NCBI GenBank assembly: GCA_030562195.1
Contig: CM060199.1
Span: 41,482,722-41,546,721 of the forward strand
Direction: 5' to 3'
DNA: 64,000 nucleotides
DNA from: Nipponacmea schrenckii
Lineage: Eukaryota > Mollusca > Gastropoda > Lottiidae
In this document: one piece after another, positions 49,468-61,400 of the stretch
How positions within the stretch are numbered: position 1 is the stretch's first letter
Layout of the letters: the number at the start of each line of letters is the position of its first letter
Notes under the pieces: generated by a model
What the model saw: only the letters and a program-made list of their open reading frames with translations
Databases searched by the model: none
What the model was told of the DNA's origin: nothing
Translations under genes and position numbers: made by a program

Positions 49468-52400
49468 GTTTGTTTTCAATTCCAATTAATTTAGTTGTTA
49501 AAAATTGACAAGCTCTTACAAAAAGTTTTTAAAACAATCACACATGGAAATTTCCAAAGTCCATATGAATTCATATCACATTTAAAACTTTGCAATTTTG
49601 AATTATTTATTATTTATAAATTTTACATATTCCTTAATATGGATTGATGACTTATTCATTTGCATACCGGTACATAGAAAGACAGCAGAAGTGTACAGAA
49701 ATATAAATTAATTGAAAAATGCTCACAAAGTTATGAACAAGGTTAGTTTTTCAAATGAAAAGTTCATGTTTGGAGAAATTTAAAACTCAATTATCCTGAC
49801 ATCTTGGGTCAAGATTGAATTTCATTTAAGAAAAATAAATGAGCATCAGCAGATATTTCAGGCTTAATATAAAAAAAATCACCACAGGTTGATAAAAGTA
49901 CAAAAGGTTTTTTCAATTTTATCAACGAGTGGTGTTATTTTCTATACCATATCAAGAAAGGTGAGTTTGAGTTTTTATCATCACCCAACATCACTGTTAG
50001 TTAATATAAAGAAATAAATAATGATGGAATATTTGATTATAAACACACATTAATTTGTGTTTTTGTAACTTGTCACACTATTTAGTCCCTAGTCCCTAGA
50101 ATGACTATTATTTAGTCCCTAGTCCCTAGAATGACTATTATTTAGTCCCTAGTCCCTAGAATGACTATTATTTAGTCCCTAGTCCCTAGAATGACTATTA
50201 TTTATTAGTCCCTATTAGTCCCTAGTGTTTTAGTATGTGACTATTATTTAGTCCCTAGTCCCTAGAATGACTATTATTTAGTCCCTAGTCCCTAGAATGA
50301 CTATTATTTAGTCCCTAGTCCCTAGAATGACTATTATTTAGTCCCTATTCCCTAGAATGACTATTATTTAGTCCCTAGAATGACTATTATTTAGTCCCTA
50401 TTCCTAGAATGACTATTATTTAGTCCCTATTCCCTAGAATGACTATTATTTAGTCCCTAGTCCCTAGAATGACTATTATTTAGTCCCTAGTCCCTAGAAT
50501 GACTATTGTCTTTAATTTAGAATCAACTCAAGTTATTTTTGACTTCAATAGGAAGCTAGGTTTATCAGATAACTAGGTACCAATATAACTACTCTACAAT
50601 ATACTGTAAGGCTAGAAATTAATGCGTCAACAAATAAATGCGATAGAGGTATACAGACTAAAATGAGAGTAGAAATTAAAGCAATCCGCAATAGGTGTCG
50701 CATTTTTTAATATCATAAAATTTCTACAAGTGTTTAATGAATGAAGACCTGAACAATGATCAAGATTTTATCTTTAAATAGTCAAGTGTAAAAATCTTTT
50801 GTTTTTTTGACGTCATTGATTACTAATCAGCTTCAAATTTAGAGATAATTACCTAATTACTTAATCCCGCCCGGTCTCAATTAAAATACTTGACCTATAT
50901 ATCGATGTTCACTGATGTCAGCCATATTTGAACTCAATAAAATTCACTTGGGAATAAATGCGGATACAAATTAATGCGATCGTGGATAGGTCGCATTTAT
51001 CATTGATTTCTATCTGGCAATAATTTGTAGCCTTATAGTAATGAATTTGAATGACTTACCACAATTATCATTATTATGTTTGATTTCAGGGTATGTGGGA
51101 AGTGGAATGTTATCTGCTGCTGTGGCGGGGGCAGTTTTTACCTCCCCTCCCCCAGGCAGTATTCTAGCAGCCATCAGAACTGTAGGAAAACATAATCCTG
51201 GTGGGTAAATTTAGAAATTCTTTGGACGTGGGATGACCATAAAAGGGCATCTTTAGACTATTCTCAGACTTGACCTATATATTTATATTTTAGAAACACA
51301 AGTGTTAAATAAATGATTCATTATGAAGTTCTAGTAGTGTTTTCAAGTGATAATTAACCATAAAAATATACTCATATATATCACTTGAAAACGTTACCTG
51401 TATGTGTAATGAAACGTTGTGCTGTTGTTAATAAATAGAAGTCTAAATCCATAACAATTGTTCTCTCTTAATGTGCAGTTATACTTCTAAATGTCTTACA
51501 AGGATTACCTAGAGTTATAGATAATTAAACTGGTTATTATTGAAAGATAGTGTTAGACATGGTAAAGATGTATAAGATAAAGTTAGTAATAACTTGACAT
51601 TGTAAAGATGTATAAGAAGAAGTTTGTTATAGCTTGACATTGTGAAGATGTATAAGATGAAGTTTGTAATAGCTTGACATTGTGAAGATGTATAAGATGA
51701 AGTTTGTAATAGCTTGACATTGTGAAGATGTATAAGATGAAGTTTGTAATAGCTTGATATTGTAAAGATGTATAAGATGAAGTTTGTAATAACTTGACAT
51801 TGTGAAGATGTATAAGATGAAGTTAGTAATAACTTGACATTGTGAAGATGTATAAGATGAAGTTTGTAATAACTTGACATTGTAAAGATGTATAAGATGA
51901 AGTTTGTAATAACTTGACATTGTAAAGATGTATAAGATGAAGTTTGTAACAGCTGGACATTGTAAAGATATATAGGATGAAGTTTGTAATAGCTTGACAT
52001 TGTGAAGATGTATAAGATGAAGTTTGTAATAACTTGACATTGTAAAGATGTATAAGATGAAGTTTGCAATAACTTGACATTGTAAAGATGTATAAGATGA
52101 AGTTTGTAATAACTTGACATTGTAAAGATGTATAAGATGAAGTTTGTAATAACTTGACATTGTAAAGATGTATAAGATGAAGTTTGTAAAGCTGGACATT
52201 GTAAAGATTATAGGATGAAGTTTGTAATACTTGACATTGTAAAGATGTATAAGATGAAGTTTGTAATAACTTGACATTGTAAAGATGTATAAGATGAAGT
52301 TTGTAATAACTTGACATTGTAAAGATGTATAAGATGAAGTTTGTAATAGCTTGACATTGTGAAGATGTATAAGATGAAGTTTGTAACAGCTTGACATTGT

Positions 52401-55400
52401 GAAGATATATAAGATGAAGTTTGTAAAGCTTGACACTGTGAAGATTATAAGATGAAGTTTGTAATAACTTGACATTGTGAAGATGTATAAGATGAAGTTT
52501 GTAATAACTTGACATTGTAAAGATGTATAAGATGAAGTTTGTAACAGCTTGACATTGTGAAGATATATAAGATGAAGTTTGTAATAACTTGACATTGTGA
52601 AGATGTATAAGATGAAGTTTGTAATAGCTTGACATTGTGAAGATGTATAAGATGAATTTTATAATAGCTTGACATTGTAAAGATGTATAAGATGAAGTTT
52701 GTAATAGCTTGACATTGTGAAGATGTATAAGATGAAGTTTATAATAGCTTGACATTGTAAAGATGTATAAGATGAATTTTGTAATAGTTTGACATTGTGA
52801 AGATATATAAGATGAAGTTTGTAATAACTTGACATTGTAAAGATATATAAGATGAAGTTTGTAATAACTTGACATTGTAAAGATATATAAGATGAAGTTT
52901 GTAATAGCTTGACATTGTAAAGATGTATAAGATGAAGTTTGTAATAGCTAGACATTGTGAAGATGTATAAGATGAAGTTTGTAATAGCTTGACATTGTGA
53001 AGATGTATAAGATGAAGTTTGTAATAACTTTGACATTGTAAAGATGTATAAGATGAAGTTTGTAATAGCTTGACATTGTGAAGATGTATAAGATGAAGTT
53101 TGTAATAGCTTGACATTGTTTAAAAATGTATAAGATGAAGTTTGTAATAGGGTTGACATTGTGAAGATGTATAAGATGAAGTTTGTAATAGCTTGACATT
53201 GTAAAGATGTATAAGATAAAGTTTGTAATAGGTTGACATTGTAAAGATGTATAAGATGAAGTTTGTAATAGCTTGACATTGTGAAGATGTATAAGATGAA
53301 GTTTGTAATAGCTTGACATTGTTAAGATGTATAAGATGAAGTTTGTAATAGCTTGACATTGTAAAGATGTATAAGATGAAGTTTGTAATGGCTTGACATT
53401 GTGAAGATATATAAGATGAAGTTTGTAATAGGTTGACATTGTAAAGATGTATAAGATGAAGTTTGTAATAGCTTGACATTGTAAAGATGTATAAGATGAA
53501 GTTTGTAATAGCTTGACATTGTAAAGATGTATAAGATGAAGTTTGTAATGGCTTGACATTGTGAAGATATATAAGATGAAGTTTGTAATGGCTTGACATT
53601 GTGAAGATGTATAAGATGAAGTTTGTAATAACTTGACATTGTAAAGATGTATAAGATGAAGTTTGTAATAACTTGACATTGTGAAGATGTATAAGATGAA
53701 GTTTGTAATAACTTGACATTGTGAAGATGTATAAGATGAAGTTTGTAATAGCTTGACATTGTGAAGATGTATAAGATGAAGTTTGTAACAACTTGACATT
53801 GTGAAGATGTATAAGATGAAGTTTGTAATAACTTGACATTGTGAAGATGTATAAGATGAAGTTTGTAATAGCTTGACATTGTGAAGATGTATAAGATGAA
53901 GTTTGTAACAACTTGACATTGTGAAGATGTATAAGATGAAGTTTGTAACAACTTGACATTGTGAAGATGTATAAGATGAAGTTTGTAATAGCTTGACATT
54001 GTGAAGATGTATAAGATGAAGTTTGTAACAACTTGACATTGTGAAGATGTATAAGATGAAGTTTGTAACAACTTGACATTGTAAAGATATATAAGATGAA
54101 GTTTGTAATGGCTTGACATTGTGAAGATGTATAAGATGAAGTTTGTAATAGCTTGACATTGTGAAGATGTATAAGATGAAGTTTGTAACAACTTGACATT
54201 GTGAAGATGTATAAGATGAAGTTTGTAACAACTTGACATTGTAAAGATATATAAGATGAAGTTTGTAATAACTTGACATTGTGAAGATATATAAGATGAA
54301 GTTTGTAATAGCTTGACATTGTAAAGATGTATAAGATAAAGTTGGTAATAACTTGACATTGTAAAGATGTATAAGATGTAGTTTGTAATAACTTGACATT
54401 GTAAAGATGTATAAGATGAAGCTTGTAATAACTTGACATTGTGAAGATATATAAGATGAAGTTTGTAATAGCTTGACATTGTAAAGATGTATAAGATAAA
54501 GTTGGTAATAACTTGACATTGTAAAGATGTATAAGATGTAGTTTGTAATAACTTGATATTGTAAAGCTATATAAGATGAAGTTTGTAATAGCTTGACATT
54601 GTGAAGATGTATAAGATGAAGTTTGTAACAACTTGACATTGTGAAGATGTATAAGATAAAGTTGGTAATAACTTGACATTGTAAAGATGTATAAGATGTA
54701 GTTTGTAACAACTTGACATTGTAAAGATGTATAAGATAAAGTTGGTAATAACTTGACATTGTAAAGATGTATAAGATGTAGTTTGTAATAACTTGACATT
54801 GTAAAGATGTATAAGATGAAGCTTGTAATAACTTGACATTGTGAAGATATATAAGATGAAGTTTGTAATAGCTTGACATTGTAAAGATGTATAAGATAAA
54901 GTTGGTAATAACTTGACATTGTAAAGATGTATAAGATGTAGTTTGTAATAACTTGACATTGTAAAGATGTATAAGATGAAGCTTGTAATAACTTGACATT
55001 GTGAAGATATATAAGATGAAGTTTGTAATAGCTTGACATTGTAAAGATGTATAAGATAAAGTTGGTAATAAGCTTGACATTGTAAAGATGTATAAGATGA
55101 AGTTTGTAATAGCTTGACATTGTAAAGATGTATAAGATGAAGTTTGTAATAGCTTGACATTGTAAAGATGTATAAGATGAAGTTTGTAATAACTTGACAT
55201 TGTAAAGATGTATAAGATGAAGTTTGTAAAAAGCTTGACATTGTAAAGATGTATAAGATGAAGTTTGTAATAGCTTGACATTGTGAAGATGTATAAGATG
55301 AAGTTAGTAATAGCTTGACATTGTAAAGATGTATAAGATGAAGTTTGTAAAAAGCTTGACATTGTGAAGATGTATAAGATGAAGTTTGTAATAGCTTGAC

Positions 55401-58400
55401 ATTGTAAAGATGTATAAGATGAAGTTTGTAATAGCTTGACATTGTAAAGATGTATAAGATGAAGTTTGTAATAGCTTGACATTGTAAAGATGTATAAGAT
55501 GAAGTTTGTAATAGCTTGACAGTGCTTTATCAATAGTTGTTTCTGTTGTAAAAATTATTTTCTAACTTTAACTGAGGTATGAAATGTGATTATAATTCTA
55601 ACAATAAATCCATCTTATTATTTGTCTCTACAGATTTAACAAAAAATAAATTCTCATTTAAAATATTTTAAAGCTCATAAAGAAAATTACAGGAGAATAA
55701 CTGACTTGAATTTTAACTTGTAATTAATTTTATTACGTTTTAGTTTTAGTTTTTCTCTTGTCTTTAGTTTTAGAATTTATGTAATAAAATGAAGTGCTAG
55801 GATTCTTGATCAAAGGAGTTCAATATTATAATTAAACAAACCTTTAGGCAAGTTATGAGATCTTTTTGATATATAAATATTTACATATCCACTATCACTC
55901 CATTCATCGAACCAGTTACTGCTAACTGGCGTTTATATTTCGATAAACTGTAGTTTGTCATGTGACGCTATGACGTAGTCAAGGTATAACAATAACGCTT
56001 TCTAAGATTTGTTTGAGTTTCATATCAAACAGTGAATTTGTTTTAATATAAGTATCAAAAATATAAATATAAGAATTAAACGTTGGTCTCTTGACTTCGT
56101 CATTTATTCAGTTTGTCATGTGATCTATTGTGTTTATACACCAATAATGCTAATGAGATCACTGTTTAATTGTTTAATTTGTTTAAATAAAAATTATACT
56201 AAGTTTGAATTTGGTTGGGGTTAATAGAAGATGAAAAAAGTAAATGGGGTTAGGATTAAATTGTTTGGTCTAACGGCTGTAGAGAGGACTATGTTAGTTT
56301 TAGTATAAGGTAGTTACATCATTTTGGTTTCTAAGAAGATTGTGTTTAAATTAGAAAAACCTTTTGGGCTAGCCCTGAATCACCTGCACTCCTGTAAACC
56401 ACAACTACCCTCCAAACACCTGCCATATAAATCACTAAACCACCCTAAACCCATTCAAACACCTTTGCCCACTATAAACCCACCCCTCAAACTCCTAACC
56501 TCAAAACCTGCCCACTCATCAAACCTCACCCCTCAACCCCACCCCTCAAACCCACCTCTCAACATCCCACTCATCAACCCCCCTCAAACACCTGCCCACT
56601 CATCAAACCTCACCCCGAAAACCCCACCCCTCAAACACCACCTCTCAAACACCTGCCCACTCCTGAAACCCCACCCCTCAAACCCCACCCCTCCATGTCA
56701 CCCCTCAAACCCCACCCCTCAAACCCCCTTCTCATTTAACATCCTTAGCCGTACAATAAAACACTTTTTAAGTACAAATTGTAGTCTGATCAAAACAATC
56801 ACCCAAATCTTGACCTCCTTTTTAAATTTCTAAAACTATCAAATAACTCACAGCCTTAAAACTCCACCTTCCTTAGGGAGACACTTGTCTCTTTACCCTC
56901 ACTGTTAAAAAAAAAAGTCAAACAAATATTAGCCCCTGTTTTAAATATAAGAATGTCAGATAGCTTGCTGAAACACCTTGCTGTCCCTTTCAAAATTAAA
57001 AAATAAAAAATTTTTAAAAAGTCGAAAGTCAATATATATAAGATGAAAGTTTTTAATATAAAAGAATGTAGATATTGCCGAATGGCTGAAAAAAAAGAAA
57101 AAAAGAATTCCCCTTGAAGCAAAAATTGAAAATAGAAAGATATTCCCCAAATGAAGATAGAAAGATATTCCCCAAATGAAGATAGAAAGATATTCCCCAA
57201 ATGAAAATAGAAAGATATTCCCCAAATGAAGATAGAAAGATATTCCCCAAATGAAGATAGAAAGATATTCCCCAAATGAAGATAGAAAGATATTCCCCAA
57301 ATGAAATCGGTCAAAGAAGAAATAGTTTGAACTGCTCTCTAGAAAGATAGAGTTAGATAATAATTATCTGGTCCAATTAAAAGTTGTTGACCTATTTGAC
57401 CTGGGTCCATATCTGACCTTTACCTATGGTATATTAAATATTGGACTAGGTTATATCTATACCTAGATAGTAAGGTGTTTAACTGTTGACAGGTTGGTTA
57501 AATTGGTTGCTCTATTTTACCAATAAGGCTAATATTTAGTGCCTTTGTACCAGTATAATATATTATTTTATACCAAGATAACAGGATGTCTAGCTGTTAG
57601 CTGTTAGCTGTTGTTAGCTGTTGTATTTTACTGTTCTAGTATAATATATTATATAATTTATACCTAGATAGCAGGGTGTCTAGCTGATCAAGGAAGAAGC
57701 CTAGAAGAAATTGTAATCTGTGTTCAAGAAGCCATCAATAATATGGGTTAGTGGTGGAATATTTGATTTTATCTAAATTCTGTTCAATGATTATTTTATG
57801 TATAGGCCTACTGATACTTTAAGTACTTTAAATTACAACAGTAGTAACTGCTAGCTGTTTGATCTAGAGTTGTTAACTTGATAAGAACAGGTCTAGAGTG
57901 TCATTAGTATATCCAGTCTCAGTAGTTGCTTTCATGAATTCATTCTATTGCATGCATATATTTCTTTAAATCACAATAGCCAGGACATCTGTTCTTTATT
58001 TTCATGTACTTGATCACAGCGATATAATCGTGTATCAATACTTGACAATACATGGCATTCTGTGAAAAAAATGGTATTTTATTTACTAGTTGACGAATGC
58101 AAGCTTATCCCATCATAAATTCCTTTCGCGGACGTCTCTTAAATCCATTGATTTCAAATAAGTTATTTGACCTCAGTAACTAACATTTTGTTGATATTTT
58201 CTTTACATTTAAATTTCTAATATTTACTGACAGGTACTGTAGGATTGAGTTTAACTCCCTGCAGCGTTCCTGGTTCTGGACCATCGTTTAATCTGGGACA
58301 GGATGAAATGGAGCTAGGATTGGGTAAGTATCAGGGTTCTTGATCTCAGTGTATTTACCTATCATGTCTGGCTATTGCTCTATATGACCTGTTGTGATTT

Positions 58401-61400
58401 GTAAAACAATTGAATGAAAAATTATAGGAATTGTTAAGGTGTTTTTTAAAATACTTTCTGTGTATCAGGACCAATTTACAGTCAGATTTCTTTTGATCCT
58501 TTAATAACAAAAATGCATATATGTATCTGAAGTAATGTGTTGTATTGATGTCCGTATTGATGTCCTTGTTGATGTCTTACTTGATGTCCTTTGATGTCCT
58601 TATTGATGTCCTTTATGATGTCCTTATCGATGTCCTTGGATTCCTATTGATGTCCTTAGTTGATGTCTGTATTGATGTCCTTTGATTTGTATTGATGTCC
58701 TTGTTGATGTCCATGTTGATGTCCTTGTTGATGTCCTGATGTTGATGTCCTTGTTGATGTCCTTGTTGATGTCCTTAATTGATGTCCTTGTTTATGTCCT
58801 TATTGATGTCCCTTTTAATGTATCTTCCTAATCAAGTAAATTTATTATTATTTTTAAAGGTATGTATATCCTCAGTTTTCATTAAAGTTGATGAAATTCA
58901 AAAATAACTGATGAATGACAGTTACATCCTCTATCTCTGGTCAATATACCCATTTAATATTCACTGCGGTTTAATATTGCTAGTTTGAAAATACATGTTT
59001 GATTTTTAATTGTTGATTTCCAGGAATTCATGGTGAAGCTGGTGTCAGAAGAATGAATATATTTAATATTTTATATTTTATAATACTCTAACTCTATTTT
59101 ATATTTTATAATACTCTAACTCTATTTTATATTTTATATTTTATAATACTCTAACTCTATTTTATATTTTATAATACTCTAACTCTATTTTATATTTTAT
59201 ATTCTAATCTATTTTATATTTTATATTTTATAATATTAACTCTATTTTATATTTTATATTTTTAATATCTTTATTTTATTTTTATATTCTACTGTATTAA
59301 ATTATCTCTATTTTATATTTTTTTATATTTTATATTTTTTATATTTTATATTTTTTTGTATATTTTATAACTTTTTTTACTTTTTTTATATTTTATTATA
59401 TTTTATATTTTTTTTATATTTAATTTTTAATTTTCTACTGTATGTTATTTATCTCTATTTTATATTTTTTATATTTTATATTTTTTTTTTATTTTATATT
59501 TTTTTATATTTTATATTTTTTTATATTTTATATTTTTTTTATATTTTATATATTTTTTTTTATTTTATATTTTTTTATATTTTATATTTTTTTATATTTT
59601 ATATTTTTTTATATTTTATATTTTTTATTTTTTATTTTTTTTTTTTATTTTTTTTTTTTATATTTTTTTATATTTTATATTTTTTTTTTATTTTATATTT
59701 TTTTATATTTTATATTTTTTTATATTTTATATTTTTTATATTTTATATTTTTATTATATTTTATTTAATTTTTATTTATTATTTATATTTTTTTATATTT
59801 TATATTTTTTTATTTAATTTTTTATTTATTATTATATTTTTTATAATTTTATATTTTATTATTTTATATTTATATTTTTTTATATGTATCTAATTTATCT
59901 TTATTTTATATTTTTTTATATTTTATATTTTTTTATATTTTATATTTTTTATATTTTATATTTTCTATTATTTTGTATTTAATATTCTACTGTATCTAAT
60001 TTATCTCTATTTTATATTTTATATTTGATATTTTGTATTTAATATTCTACTGTATGTAATTTCAGTTAAAGCCAGTAAAAGACGTTGTGGCGACTATGAT
60101 AGATCACATGACCAATCAATCAACCAATACACATCTAGAATTACGTAAAGGTCAGTCGTTGCCATGGCAATGAATTAAAGTTATCTTGCAAAAGAGTAGA
60201 TAAAAATGAAAATGAGATAAAGTTTCCTGCGGAATACATCTTGTAGGCTACATGTAACTTTAACCCTGATGCTACTCAATTTCAAACTGTTGTTAGACTA
60301 TATTGTTGGATATCAATTTTATGTCCAAGTTACTGGCAGGATGAAAAGGTATTGTAGAGAGGATAACTTTGTCAGTAATTATTAGTGCTCACACGAATAA
60401 TCGATTAGTAGTATTCGTTTTGAAAACTCCCCTTTGAATAACATTGTCTTTATAACGGCAGTCAAACTAATATACCGGCTAATGCAAGAGTGTTGTTTAG
60501 AAATATTTAACTTTAAATAAATCACCCCAAACTGCTACTGATGTTTAAAAATTGAACTTAAATTCGCACACAATAGTTCTTGATTACTACTGATGGTTAT
60601 CCTAGTTCTAAGATTACAAATTACTAGTTGTGCCAACCGACCCGGATATAGGACGAATCAACCGGAATCAATTTGGTCTTATCAACTGCAGTGTAATTTA
60701 GTTTTTAAGATTTAAATGTTCAGTTTTCTACCCGAACGTAGACAAACAACTATTCGTGGTTCTATTTTAACCTCATGCCTGGAACTACAGACCGCTTTGA
60801 TTAGCACAAGATTATGAGGAGAAAATTTCGCAATTTAGTAAGAATTATTTCGAGATAATCCCCGTACCAAGTTATGTATAGATTGTGTTGTCAGGTCTCT
60901 CAGCGTCGCATCTCGTTTATAAAACTAGTGCTGGATAATCAAAGTATTTAACTTTTGATTAAATGAAATGAATGGAGTTTTACGTCCTACTCTTCTGCAC
61001 CTTAGGGCTAATGAAGACGGTAACTTTTGATTAGCTAGTATAAATAGAAACATGTTATTATCCAATCAGCGAGTTAATGTTCGATATCAGCAATTGCTGG
61101 AAGCGAACGTTAACTCGCCATTTACCTACCTACCTATCCAATCAGCTGAAGAAGGTTCACTTCCTATGACTTTCTTTGATTTTGGTACTTCAATTTTATT
61201 ACCAATTAGAACTGAATACGTTTTTTTTCTATTAATTACCGACTTTATTGTTCCTCAAAACGCAACCGGCATGTAATAAATAATTATTGTATATCATGAA
61301 ATACCCTTTCAAAGCCAGGTATTTATAGTACTGTTGTAAATCTGTATTACAAGAGAGAAAAACCGGCAAATTTCACCGATATAAAAGCTGATTTTTCAAT

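Noticed and set aside
52948..55533. Long minus-strand frames repeating [15 protein letters not shown], up to 861 codons
   Set aside because: A by-product of the 40-bp array inside a TKFC intron on the other strand. The same peptides cycle through all three frames.
56180..56215. Frame reading KNYTKFEFG, resembling the missing DhaK loop KNYTG...FG
   Set aside because: Spacing differs by two residues, stops follow within three codons, no acceptor precedes it, and the rest of the block is absent. Likely chance in AT-rich DNA.
61052..61276. 74-codon frame inside the hAT element as a transposase remnant
   Set aside because: No hAT transposase motif is visible, and it is too short to support a call.
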